A stretch of 33,015 nt of DNA from a virus (IMGVR_UViG_3300034061_003140:1-33015); one strand, 5' to 3'. Positions 17,301 through 24,746 are shown, numbered from the stretch's first letter. Notes: generated from the sequence alone by a model not told the origin. Program-made: numbers and translations.

Positions 17301-20300
17301 CGAGGTGCCAGCTAACGCTTCGTTGGCGCAGGTCATGGATGAAATCCGAGGCGCATCAAAATCATTTGAAGTACCTGCTTATGACGTCCAGGAGATCTTT
17401 GATGCGTTGATTGATTCGCTCAAGGCTGAGGGCTATGGCGGGTTCTCCCACGAGGGCGGCCGGCTGGCCGGCGGTGGCAAGCGACTGCACACAGTGCGGA
17501 TCTATTGGGATCCAGCAACCAGCATCAGCCTGGAGAAGGTTGACCTAGGCGCCAAGTCCCCGACCCTGGCATCGGAACAGCTTGGTGGCTTGGATCCCGA
17601 TGCAGTGCGCAAGGCTGGCGAGATCCTTCCCGACGAGTTGCCTGAGTCGTATCGCGTCGACCCAGACGTTGCTGCAGCCGTCAAGGACAGCATGGTCAAT
17701 GCGGTGCGCCGCATCGCTGGCGACGACGTCGTCGTGCGCTTTCAAGAGGGCATGGTGTTCCGGCCAGGAACTGCTGCCCATGGGACTCAGGGCAAGATGC
17801 GTCGCATTGGCGGCGGCTACACCCTCGACGTGGAATCAAGCATTCAAGGCGATCCAATCAGGGAAGTAATCGACTTCCATGAAATGTCATTGCTGCCATT
17901 CAAGGGAGCGAAGGTTGTTGACTACGAAAAGCTCAAGCTGAATGTCGCGGCGCACGAAGCGTTCCACGTTCTGCAGCTCAGAAGCATGACTGCTGATCAG
18001 CTGAAGGTCATGGACACCATGTTCGCAAAACTGAAGCTGTACTTTGCTGCCAAGAATCAAATGGGGCGGCGGTCTGGACGAAAAGACAAACCCATTGAGC
18101 TGGGTGCGCAGGCGTTCGAAAGCTACGACGAGGCCGATCGAGCTGGTGTCACGCCAGCGGCAGTCATGCTTGGTGTCACGCCAGACGACATCAAGTTTTT
18201 CGATGGCCTCGAAAAAGATGATGTCCTTACGAAAGTTGTTGGGACTGCTGGCAAAGCCATTCTTGATGGCATTGCTTTGGTCGACGACATGTTCGACTAT
18301 GCCGAGAAGCTATACAACGCCTTCCGAGGCCGCGGATGGACATCTGTTCGGGACATCTTTGCGCAAGCATCTGCCGGTCAGCTGAAAAAGCAGACTGACG
18401 AACTTGGCAATGTCCTCGACGTCATCGGGATTGGCGAAGGACAGGAGAAGGAATGGGCGGCTCGGATTCGAGAGCTCGACAAGCAGGGCGCCCCTGCCAT
18501 GAAAGGCCTGCTTGAGGTGGCCAAAGACGAAGGCCTGCTGTCGGAGCAACTCCCTCAGCTGACCAGCGAGATGCCAGGGGCCCCCCGCCCCGCTGATCTG
18601 CCTCCTGGCCCCGAGGATCCCGACTGGGTGACGTCGTTCGCGCGACTGTTGCAGGACAACCGCGACCGTCTGCTGAGCGGCGAGATCACCATGGAGGATC
18701 TCTACAAGCTGAACAGCTTCCAGAAGGCTGAGAGCCCCAGCGGAGAGCAGGTTTACACGGCTCAGTCGGAAGACCTGATCCCTGGTTTGAATGCCATGTC
18801 GCAGGTGCTGCCTGATCGCGCTACGCAGTCAGGTATCCCGTCGTTCACGGCAGCCGAGACCGTCAGGCTCAACCAGCAATGGTTCGACCGTCGCGGTGAG
18901 GATGGTGCTGCCATCTTGCGTGGCCTGGACGCCATCACTCAGGGCTTCAGCGCCTACGAACATGGCGCGCTGAACCGTGCCATGGCGCTGGCTGACCTGA
19001 AGCAGGTGGAAGCGCAGATGGAAGCAGCCAAGTGGCTGAACAGCGTGGGCGAACCAGGCGCCAATGCGTCAGAGCGGCTGGCGAAGTTGATGACCGCGGC
19101 CGACTCAGCCCGTCGCATGCACCTGGCCATCATGAAGGTCACTCGGCCTTGGGGCCAACTGGGTGCTGAGATGCAGCTGCCCAGGAACTACGACATCCCG
19201 ACCGCGACAGGTGTCGTAGACGAAGGCATGGCAGCCCCTGCTGCCGGCGTGGTGGAGGAGCCAGCTGTGCCTCCCGCTCCAGGCGCTGCGGCAGAAGCCG
19301 TGGCACCTCCGGCCCCGGGCGTCAGCGTGGTGGATCAGGGCATCAAGCAGGAGCTCGAGCAGTCCGACACGGTGTACGACGGCCTGACATCGAAGGTGTC
19401 GCCCGAGCTGACCGAAGCGGCTCAGGGTGGAGAGATCACTCCGAAGGCCGAGGCTGATGCCGACGCCATTGCTCAGGCCATCGTGAGCATGGGGGCTGAG
19501 CCCAAGATCAGGACCAAGACCTGGCGCAAGCTGGACGAGGTCAATCAGATGGACGCCAATGCGCTGCTGATGCTGCGCACCAACAACCTGATCAGCAGTG
19601 GCGTCACGATGATGACCAACCTGACCAACGGCATCGTCAACCTTGGAAGGTTGGGGATGGCGCAGACGTCGGGCGCCGTGCTGTCTGGCGATTTCGACCG
19701 GGCCATGTACAGCATCCAGATGCTGGGTAGCTACTTGTCGAATCTGCAAAACGGTTTCCGTGTTGCAGGCCATGCGTTCAAGGCAGGGCAGCCGTTGTTC
19801 AACATGGAAGCCAGCTCACTGGATTACCTGGAACGCTTGGCCAAGCGTGATGCGCAGGGTGACCTGCTGCAGGACGACCCCAATGCGATGACCGGGTGGA
19901 CCTTGAACACCATGAACATGAGCCAGGCATGGGCGGAGACTCGCCCTGGGCAGGCACTGAACATGCTGTGGAAGGTGGTGGGGACTGGCGCCAGCCGAGT
20001 GGCGGTCAGCATCGATGCTTTCAACAGCACCGTCGCCGGCTATTCCTATGAGCACTTCCGACACATGCCGCGTGGCATGGAGTTGGCAGTGGAGCGTGGC
20101 TTGAAGAAGCACAGCGCCGAGGCTTGGGATTACGCCCAGCAGTACGCCGCGGCCAGGACAGACCAGGCGATCAAGGACGCCGTGATCAACGGCAAGACCT
20201 TGGCCGACGTGGCCATGGAGAGCCCGCATGCGCAGAAGTTCATGGATGCAGTGAACTTCACCGACAAGATTTGGGCCGAGCTCGAGCCTCGCACCTTGGA

Positions 20301-21870
20301 CGAGGGCATGAGGATCGGTGCGACTCGTGACCTGAAGGGTGACGAGCTGATGGACTTTGCCAAGAAATACGTGGATGAAGGGTTCTTCATGCACAAGCTG
20401 GCTGACGGGATGCTCAATGGTCCGGTGCCGTTGGGTCGCATTGGATCGCTGCCCGGGGAAGCGCTTCAGACCCTGTCCAGTGCGCGGATGATCGGACCGG
20501 TGTTCAAGTTCATCCAGCCGTTCCAGCGGGTGCCAAGCAACATCATCAAGTCAGCCATGCGCAGCACTCCTGCTGCCGTCTTTGTGGACTCGTTCTGGCG
20601 TGACATCACCAGCTCCGACGCTGGCACCCGCCAACGTGCCGTTGGCGAGATCGCTGTTGGCTCTGGCGTCATGACCATGCTGACCTTGGCGACCACCATG
20701 GGGCACCTGCGGATCAATGGCGCAGGGCCACAGGATCCATTGGCCCGCGAGAAGTGGATGAGGGATCGGCAGATGCCGTACTCCATCCAGTTCTGGGACC
20801 AGGACAACGCTCGATGGAATGCCCCAGTGTCCCTGGCGGCAATGGAACCATTCGCCACGCTGTTCGGCGCAGTGGGCGATTACACCGACGTGGCAGCCAG
20901 CCTGCCGACGGAGTCACGCAACCGGCTTGGCAGTGCGCTGGTGCTGTCCTTGGTGCGGATGCAGACCAGCGGCATCCTGAACAAGACCTACTTCCAAGGC
21001 ATCAACGAGCTGTACGAAGCAGCGTTTGATCCTGCGAAGACCTTCGTCGGCGCTGCGCAGCGGGATCCCTTCGCCCGGTACCTGCAGCGGATCACCGCCA
21101 GCATGGTGCCGTACAGCTCCGCGCTGCGTGCCGCTCGACGTCAGGTCGATCCGATCGCTCGGAGTGTGGACCCCAGTGAGGCCGGCGGCCTTTGGGGTTT
21201 CTGGCAGGAGACCTGGGACGAGATTCGGAATGCCGTGCCTGGGTACTCGCAAGGCCTGCCTGCACGTCGTGACTGGACGCTGCCTGGAGCTCCACCCATG
21301 GTGCTGCCTCAGGTCATTGGCACTGGGATGATCGACGAGGATGCCCCGTTCCTGGCAGCCATGATGCAGTTCGTGCCGTGGTCTGCATTCCGGGAGGGCC
21401 GCCCGATTGACGACCCAGTGCAACGGGAGATGGCAGAGATCCATGGCAAGGGGTCCACATTCAGCGGGCCGCGCGCTTCGGACTTCGGACCTGAGATGCG
21501 ACTGACCCCAAGCCAGTTGGCTCAGTACCAAGAGGTCTTCGCTTCGGTGAAGGATGAGTTCGGCCGGACATGGCACCAGGCGGTGACCGAGCTGATCACT
21601 TCAGCCGATTACCAAGCCCTGCCCATCGAGCCACCTTCCACCCAGCAGGTGAGCTACCGGGCCGCGTTCATCCAGCAGGAGATCCAGAAGTACAAGGAGC
21701 TGGCCAAGCAGGTCTTTGGGAGCGCCACCGCCAAGGGCGCAGAGATCGAGCGGAACAAGGTGATGCAGCAAGGGCGGCGAGATGAAATGAACTTCTTGCG
21801 CCGGTACGGTGGAGCCACTACCTCAGAGCCAGCAGGCGCCCAGCCCTGGTCGATCACCCCCAACCGCTGA
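14377..21870 (+). CDS. Giant gp16-position internal virion protein with polyvalent ART-like and metallopeptidase-like domains
   Basis: At 2497 aa this is nearly twice T7 gp16 (1318 aa). Order: residues 1-305, an N-terminal region with hydrophobic helices and VDALAFTPGEQTMVGQILDW... TEADARWKEGVGGLAVVG; 317-372, a Pro/Ala/Thr linker; 373-470, a coiled coil; more Pro/Ala linkers near 507-535, 616-648 and 760-787. Next is an ADP-ribosyltransferase-like domain, about 797-1055 (FFHGAAQEF with H800, GNGFYATED with Y827, VVTMYAASN, and RIYWDPATSISLEK). A zincin-like domain follows, about 1085-1340, with HEAFH (H1193, E1194, H1197), a possible third ligand E1241 or E1248, and the tail LYNAFRGRGWTSVRDIF. 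After a linker near 1617-1650, residues 1725-2497 (LMLRTNNLISSGVTMMTNLTNG...) match the conserved region of large polyvalent proteins. I infer ejection into the host with DNA. Both enzyme activities are unproven, and no transglycosylase motif was seen. Confidence 0.88.
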   Translation: MPYEIVVDEKTGERRAVVTGAVYKPKAGEQPKGAGPTLPSPMDLYEATRGLGPQGMLESGVKMGAQVVGRGVQELQRTGDLGKAVTAAGSEVGRQMQAPSMIGARVGYNAARDLAQSVLGNLPAAGSRKPGQADSPILGVMPPLPRIKSTGAGEDLVTGFMQGAMAWILAARGGSLAAKGLTAIPGVGTAAQATRTAAAFAQGGGAVPRLAIGATKAVVKGAPTGLVVDALAFTPGEQTMVGQILDWAEKQSGTPLHGPLVDLFRTKPGDTEADARWKEGVGGLAVVGPGAEAVIRTTGLAARALFNLAKVRQAAAASPAPTPAPAPTPTPAAPTPAPTAAAPAAVPTPAAATAPAAPTAVVPAPVAVAAPQRQAKIDVAQQQYDAAKAKLDAIGPEPSKPSSEKKRFGANGIAGAKPADVAQWKAETSTYNSWRRQYLKLKREEVAAANQLVAAKQESQAPVAPTAAQTEVEEAAAQAVKAVADMEAAMQAAVERGQQVAQQVTTPPVAPEVPAVGTPAVPSAGPPVATAPAGGLDPADIASLRDTTGLSPEEAALFREAADLLESMDATTTKGIQDARNVLDRVAASERQFLLEGAAPTPRDAAIERLNKALEMPAVERPPAPAAAPAPQPQAAAQAPAAPIDIPPGASRKITERTNENRIQVAAESLASWLAPINGGKPLPLDRALDLVRAKGAILDPDAIPNLDMEAARSDMTKWKAVSNTAAIDPVANAYKQFYGARTSGAKSFDGLESPTLAPEQPPAPAAVPAAQPQAAPTATAVAPGQAGLPDTRGQGQFFHGAAQEFKLTEGGEYAGDGMNIYGNGFYATEDLQTAAAYQKKNIKAKPVVTMYAASNELSGAGATPAEINWLEGRGRRNAPALTQERMQEIAANLRKEASQYPANNITQRQLKLAETLEDYKPVDLNAQKVVYQITENQPIKFFDLDAPISAEMRDRISAIPGYGAARELVDSSLDEVPANASLAQVMDEIRGASKSFEVPAYDVQEIFDALIDSLKAEGYGGFSHEGGRLAGGGKRLHTVRIYWDPATSISLEKVDLGAKSPTLASEQLGGLDPDAVRKAGEILPDELPESYRVDPDVAAAVKDSMVNAVRRIAGDDVVVRFQEGMVFRPGTAAHGTQGKMRRIGGGYTLDVESSIQGDPIREVIDFHEMSLLPFKGAKVVDYEKLKLNVAAHEAFHVLQLRSMTADQLKVMDTMFAKLKLYFAAKNQMGRRSGRKDKPIELGAQAFESYDEADRAGVTPAAVMLGVTPDDIKFFDGLEKDDVLTKVVGTAGKAILDGIALVDDMFDYAEKLYNAFRGRGWTSVRDIFAQASAGQLKKQTDELGNVLDVIGIGEGQEKEWAARIRELDKQGAPAMKGLLEVAKDEGLLSEQLPQLTSEMPGAPRPADLPPGPEDPDWVTSFARLLQDNRDRLLSGEITMEDLYKLNSFQKAESPSGEQVYTAQSEDLIPGLNAMSQVLPDRATQSGIPSFTAAETVRLNQQWFDRRGEDGAAILRGLDAITQGFSAYEHGALNRAMALADLKQVEAQMEAAKWLNSVGEPGANASERLAKLMTAADSARRMHLAIMKVTRPWGQLGAEMQLPRNYDIPTATGVVDEGMAAPAAGVVEEPAVPPAPGAAAEAVAPPAPGVSVVDQGIKQELEQSDTVYDGLTSKVSPELTEAAQGGEITPKAEADADAIAQAIVSMGAEPKIRTKTWRKLDEVNQMDANALLMLRTNNLISSGVTMMTNLTNGIVNLGRLGMAQTSGAVLSGDFDRAMYSIQMLGSYLSNLQNGFRVAGHAFKAGQPLFNMEASSLDYLERLAKRDAQGDLLQDDPNAMTGWTLNTMNMSQAWAETRPGQALNMLWKVVGTGASRVAVSIDAFNSTVAGYSYEHFRHMPRGMELAVERGLKKHSAEAWDYAQQYAAARTDQAIKDAVINGKTLADVAMESPHAQKFMDAVNFTDKIWAELEPRTLDEGMRIGATRDLKGDELMDFAKKYVDEGFFMHKLADGMLNGPVPLGRIGSLPGEALQTLSSARMIGPVFKFIQPFQRVPSNIIKSAMRSTPAAVFVDSFWRDITSSDAGTRQRAVGEIAVGSGVMTMLTLATTMGHLRINGAGPQDPLAREKWMRDRQMPYSIQFWDQDNARWNAPVSLAAMEPFATLFGAVGDYTDVAASLPTESRNRLGSALVLSLVRMQTSGILNKTYFQGINELYEAAFDPAKTFVGAAQRDPFARYLQRITASMVPYSSALRAARRQVDPIARSVDPSEAGGLWGFWQETWDEIRNAVPGYSQGLPARRDWTLPGAPPMVLPQVIGTGMIDEDAPFLAAMMQFVPWSAFREGRPIDDPVQREMAEIHGKGSTFSGPRASDFGPEMRLTPSQLAQYQEVFASVKDEFGRTWHQAVTELITSADYQALPIEPPSTQQVSYRAAFIQQEIQKYKELAKQVFGSATAKGAEIERNKVMQQGRRDEMNFLRRYGGATTSEPAGAQPWSITPNR
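16239..16678 (+). repeat. In-frame direct repeat in the linkers of the giant core protein
   Basis: The same 20 bases (GCCGCCTGCCCCTGCTGCTG) occur at 16239-16258 and 16659-16678, 420 bp (140 codons) apart and in the same frame; both encode PPAPAA, and flanking codons are also similar (PQPQAA / QPQAAP). Recombination between them would remove or duplicate residues about 628-767 without breaking the frame, so they could drive domain shuffling. Confidence 0.8.
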
Positions 21871-22928
21871 TGGCTTACTCCTACGTCCTGTATACCGGCA
21901 ACGGATCAAATAGGCAGTTCGCGGTGCCGTTTGGCTATATCAGCCAAGAGCATGTGCGGGCCCTTGTAAATGGTTCGCCGGTTACATTTACCTGGATCAA
22001 CAGCGGTTTGATCCAGTTAGACGTGGCGCCGGCTAACGGCGCTGCCGTCCGCGTCTACCGGCAGACGCCACTGACGGAGCCTCTCGTCGACTTCACCGAT
22101 GGGTCGACGCCTGTCGCCGCTGACTTCGACACAAATGCAAAGCAGTCGATTTATACCCAGCAGGAGCTAGACGACAGCCTGGTCGAGGGACTGGCAGGTG
22201 TCATTCCCAACGGGGACAAGGGCGACATCACGACGTCTGTCGGTGGAACGGTTTGGACGATCGACAACCAAGCTGTCACCAGCGCCAAGATCGCGGATGG
22301 GACCATCGTCGACGGGGACATCAGCGCAACTGCTGCAATTGCAGGTACCAAGGTTGCGTTCGCCCCCTACGGCACCGTCGCCTCAACCAATGTCCAGGCG
22401 GCCATCCAGGAGCTGGACGACACCATCACCGCCCTGCCACCCCCCGTTGACCCAACCCCCGCGGGGACGGTGACATGGACGGCACGCACCACGGCGCCAA
22501 CCGGGTACCTCAAGGCCAACGGCGCAGCCGTCAGCCGCACAACCTACTCCGCATTGTTTGCTGCCATCGGCACCACTTATGGCGTCGGCGATAACAGCAC
22601 CACGTTCAACTTGCCTGATTTGCGGGGTGAGTTTGCGCGGGGTTGGGACGACGGCCGTGGCATTGACACTGGCCGCGCCATGGGTTCAAGCCAAGCGCAA
22701 AACTATCAGAGCCACACTCACTCTGTTAGCGACCCCGGCCACACACACGGCCAGACTGGCGAGTTTATTGTGAACGGCGGAGGCATCCAAGTTAGTGGTC
22801 CGGCCGGTCACTATATCGGCGGTGGCGGCTATATCTATAGCAACACCACTGGCATCAGCATTGCTGCCAATGGTGGCACGGAGACGCGCCCCCGCAACAT
22901 TGCCCTTCTTGTTTGCATCAAGCACTGA
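21870..22928 (+). CDS. Tail fibre protein (T7 gp17-like N-terminus plus tail-collar domain)
   Basis: A 352-aa fibre whose ATG overlaps the stop of the giant core gene (TGATG). Residues 1-100 match the T7 tail-fibre N-terminal domain that anchors the fibre to the tail: LYTGNGSNRQFAVPFGYIS..., TPLTEPLVDFTDGSTPVAADFD, and the following helix. The centre has repeated collagen- or beta-like motifs (TSAKIADGTIVDGDISATAAIAG). Residues about 197-280 are a phage tail-collar domain (GTVTWTARTTAPTGYLKANGAAVSRTTYSALFAAIG, then FNLPDLRGEFARGWDDG). A His-rich HTHSVSDPGHTHG segment typical of such fibres follows. It is the probable receptor-binding protein and therefore a host-range determinant. It is shorter than T7 gp17 (553 aa), so a partner protein may complete the tip. 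Confidence 0.93.
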   Translation: MAYSYVLYTGNGSNRQFAVPFGYISQEHVRALVNGSPVTFTWINSGLIQLDVAPANGAAVRVYRQTPLTEPLVDFTDGSTPVAADFDTNAKQSIYTQQELDDSLVEGLAGVIPNGDKGDITTSVGGTVWTIDNQAVTSAKIADGTIVDGDISATAAIAGTKVAFAPYGTVASTNVQAAIQELDDTITALPPPVDPTPAGTVTWTARTTAPTGYLKANGAAVSRTTYSALFAAIGTTYGVGDNSTTFNLPDLRGEFARGWDDGRGIDTGRAMGSSQAQNYQSHTHSVSDPGHTHGQTGEFIVNGGGIQVSGPAGHYIGGGGYIYSNTTGISIAANGGTETRPRNIALLVCIKH

Positions 22929-22931
22929 GCC

Positions 22932-23261
22932 ATGAACATCTATCACTTCCACCCTGACACCGGCGTTTACCTAAGCTCCGGCCAGGCCGACGAGAGCCCC
23001 CTGGAACCTGGCGTGTGGCTGCTGCCGGCCCACTCCACCACTCAGCAACCGCCACAGCCTGGGACTGGTGAGCAAGCGGTCTGGGTTGACAGCGCATGGC
23101 AGGTGCAGCCAATCCCTGAACCGACGCCTGAGCCGACGCCTGATCCAGTGCCGCCGCTTGTCCCGATCATCGAGCCAGGCGTCGTGCTCACCACCGAAGA
23201 GAAGCTGGCGACCTTTGGGTTGACAGTCGTCGAGCTGAAGGAATTGTTCGGGCTGACCTGA
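22932..23261 (+). CDS. Fibre-associated/tail-fibre assembly-like protein
   Basis: A 109-aa protein starting MNIYHFHPDTGVYLSSGQADESPLEPGVWLLPAHST, then GEQAVWVDSAWQV. This 'YxFxPxTGxxLxxGxADxxPLEPGxWLxPAxxT...xxVWxxxxWxV' arrangement is a beta-rich module found in small proteins coded just after phage fibre genes. After it comes a PEPTPEPTPDPVPP linker and a short C-terminal helix (TTEEKLATFGLTVVELKELFGL). Likely roles are fibre chaperone or a small receptor-binding accessory. It follows the fibre gene by only three bases. Function is inferred from architecture and neighbour. Confidence 0.75.
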   Translation: MNIYHFHPDTGVYLSSGQADESPLEPGVWLLPAHSTTQQPPQPGTGEQAVWVDSAWQVQPIPEPTPEPTPDPVPPLVPIIEPGVVLTTEEKLATFGLTVVELKELFGLT

Positions 23262-23285
23262 TCTGGAGCTCTTGTTACTCTGCAG

Positions 23286-23489
23286 GTGCGCAGCCGATCA
23301 GTGGTGGATCCAGCCTCGATTCTTGCTCTGATCGGCCTGGGTGGATCCGGCGTTGCGGCGCTATGGAAGATCGCCAACGGCCTCGGCAAGTTCGAGGCCA
23401 AGACCACGACCATCCTGGGCGCCATGCAGGTGATGCTGCAGGACCACGAGGAACGGCTCAGAATTATCGAGAGAAAGACCTATGACTGA
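23286..23489 (+). CDS. Small one-helix membrane protein, holin-like
   Basis: A 67-aa protein starting at GTG 23286 (GTG 23301 or 23304 would give VVDPAS... or VDPAS... and are equally possible). A single hydrophobic helix, ASILALIGLGGSGVAALW, is followed by an amphipathic, charged C-terminal region with MLQDHEERLRIIERKTYD. This is the size and layout of T7 gp17.5-type class II holins and XhlA-like phage membrane proteins, and the location after the fibre gene agrees with T7, where the holin follows gp17. No biochemical motif can confirm it. Confidence 0.65.
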   Translation: MRSRSVVDPASILALIGLGGSGVAALWKIANGLGKFEAKTTTILGAMQVMLQDHEERLRIIERKTYD

Positions 23490-23670
23490 ACGCATCGCTG
23501 ACTACGTGGCCTTGGCCGTGGCCATTCACGGGGCGGCCGTGGTCTGGGTAAACATGACACCAACACCAAAGGACAACCAGCAGCTGGACAAGTACAGCCG
23601 CCTTATCGTGAAGACTTACCGGGTCGTCGAGATCCTGGCTGGTGTCATCTCGAAGAGGGTCAAGCAATGA
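23482..23670 (+). CDS. Small membrane-associated phage protein, possible lysis accessory
   Basis: A 62-aa protein whose ATG lies eight bases inside the previous gene. It has an N-terminal hydrophobic helix (YVALAVAIHGAAVVWVN) followed by TPTPKDNQQLDKYSRLIVKTYRVVEILAGVI. I recall small proteins with a membrane helix, the NxTPTPKD motif and a YRxxExxAG end as frequent in the lysis region of many phages of aquatic bacteria. Together with the previous gene it could form a two-component holin or holin/antiholin pair. That is inference; the family function is not known to me. Confidence 0.7.
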   Translation: MTERIADYVALAVAIHGAAVVWVNMTPTPKDNQQLDKYSRLIVKTYRVVEILAGVISKRVKQ

Positions 23671-23825
23671 AGGGCAAGGGCGAGAAGAAGGTGGGCAAGG
23701 TGCTCCGCGAGTTCAAGAAGGGTGAGCTCCACAGCGGCAAGGGTGGTCCTGTTGTGAAGAACCCCCGCCAGGCCCTGGCCATCGCCCTGAGCGAGGCCGG
23801 CATGTCTCGTCGGCGGAGAGGCTGA
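23667..23825 (+). CDS. Small basic DUF6496-like protein
   Basis: A 52-aa protein reading MKGKGEKKVGKVLREFKKG, then ELHSGKGGPVVKNPRQALAIALSEAGMSRRR. The 'V-x-REFKKGxLHSGK-x-G-PVVKNxxQAxAIALSEAG' pattern is that of DUF6496, a small basic protein of unknown function found in phages and bacteria. The ATG overlaps the previous stop (ATGA). It is highly basic and could bind nucleic acid, but no function is established. Confidence 0.85.
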   Translation: MKGKGEKKVGKVLREFKKGELHSGKGGPVVKNPRQALAIALSEAGMSRRRRG

Positions 23826-23826
23826 G

Positions 23827-24006
23827 GTGTGCAGCCCAGCGATGATGAATGCAGGTGGCGTCGGCGCAGGGCTTGGTGCTGGGATGACCAACGCCATGGC
23901 TGCCATGCGTGACGCCAAGCAAGACATCCAGGCGGGCACACCTGTGAACAGGGATGCCCGCGTCAATGCGATGTATCAGGGCCTGGGGGTCAAGCCGCCT
24001 TCATAG
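23827..24006 (+). CDS. Small Ala/Gly/Met-rich late protein
   Basis: A 59-aa frame from GTG 23827, one base after the DUF6496-like stop, to TAG 24006. It begins (V/M)CSPAMMNAGGVGAGLGAGMTNAM, like the N-termini of small phage structural proteins such as the gp14-like protein here (MCEPVSI...), and ends VNAMYQGLGVKPPS. Its last 17 bases overlap the end of the convergent exonuclease gene. It is the last + strand gene. The family is not recognised; a small virion or membrane protein is possible. Confidence 0.6.
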   Translation: MCSPAMMNAGGVGAGLGAGMTNAMAAMRDAKQDIQAGTPVNRDARVNAMYQGLGVKPPS

Positions 24007-24745
24007 AAGGATCGACGTCTGGGTCCCAGAGCTTGATGTCACCGGAGGCGAAGTCGTAGTCGCCGTGGCGAAGGATGCGAGCCAGCCTGGCGTTGAGCAG
24101 GGCGTCCTTGAAGGTCATGCCCTCTTTCCGATAGGCCGCCACCACCTTCTCCCACATGTCCGGCAGGGTGCCAGCTTCACCCAAGAGCTTGGCTGCCTTG
24201 GCCGGCCCTACACCCTTGATGCCGGGGTAGTTGTCAGTCGAGTCGCCGGTGAGTGACTGCATCATCCAGATCCGGTTGGCCTGGGCAGGATGGATCGTCT
24301 CGACATCGTCGCCGGCCAGCAACTGGCAGGGCAGGGTACGCATGTCCTTGTCGATGCTGACGATGATCGGGTCGGGGTAGTAGCCGCCGGTGGCGAGCAC
24401 ACCCATGACGTCGTCAGCCTCGAGGCCGATGCAGGTGCGAGTGGCATAGGACTGCTCGATCCACAGCCGGATGTCACGCAGGCCCAAGGGCTTGCGCTTG
24501 CCGATGCGGTTGGCCTTGTACTCGCTGTGGATCTCGTGTCGGAAGGTCGGGTAGTCCGACAGGCACATGACCACTTCCTTGTGGCCGGAGATGTCCCTCC
24601 AGTAGGACAGGCGGGAGGAGACGTAATCCTTGACGTCAGCCTGCTCGAGGTGCAGGGTGTTGATCCATTCATCCCAGCGGATGTCGGTCTCGCAGGCGGC
24701 ACAGGCCGAATAGATCAGCCAGTCAGCATCAATCAGCAGTGTCAT
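23990..24745 (-). CDS. 5'-3' exonuclease, T7 gp6-like (FEN family)
   Basis: A 251-aa 5'-nuclease of the FEN/PIN family (T7 gp6 is 300 aa) that removes RNA primers, degrades host DNA and supports recombination. Metal-binding acidic motifs are visible in order: LLIDADW (residues 3-9), GLEADDVMG (107-115), SIDKDM (130-135) and TGDSTDNYPGIKGVGPAKAAKLL (166-188), the last including the helix-hairpin-helix DNA clamp. It is the last gene of the replication arm and overlaps the last late gene tail-to-tail. ATG 24745 lies one base after the thyX stop. Confidence 0.94.
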   Translation of the reverse strand: MTLLIDADWLIYSACAACETDIRWDEWINTLHLEQADVKDYVSSRLSYWRDISGHKEVVMCLSDYPTFRHEIHSEYKANRIGKRKPLGLRDIRLWIEQSYATRTCIGLEADDVMGVLATGGYYPDPIIVSIDKDMRTLPCQLLAGDDVETIHPAQANRIWMMQSLTGDSTDNYPGIKGVGPAKAAKLLGEAGTLPDMWEKVVAAYRKEGMTFKDALLNARLARILRHGDYDFASGDIKLWDPDVDPSMKAA

Positions 24746-24746
24746 G

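Noticed and set aside
14377-21870. N4-type virion RNA polymerase as an explanation for the giant protein
   Set aside because: No T7-like polymerase motifs (DxxCSGIQH-, K...Y- or HDxF-type) occur in it; a separate RNA polymerase gene is present at 28203-30626.
24010-24030. CTGGGTCCCAG palindrome near the convergence point as a two-way terminator
   Set aside because: One-base loop and no T-tract; it lies in exonuclease codons for LWDPD.
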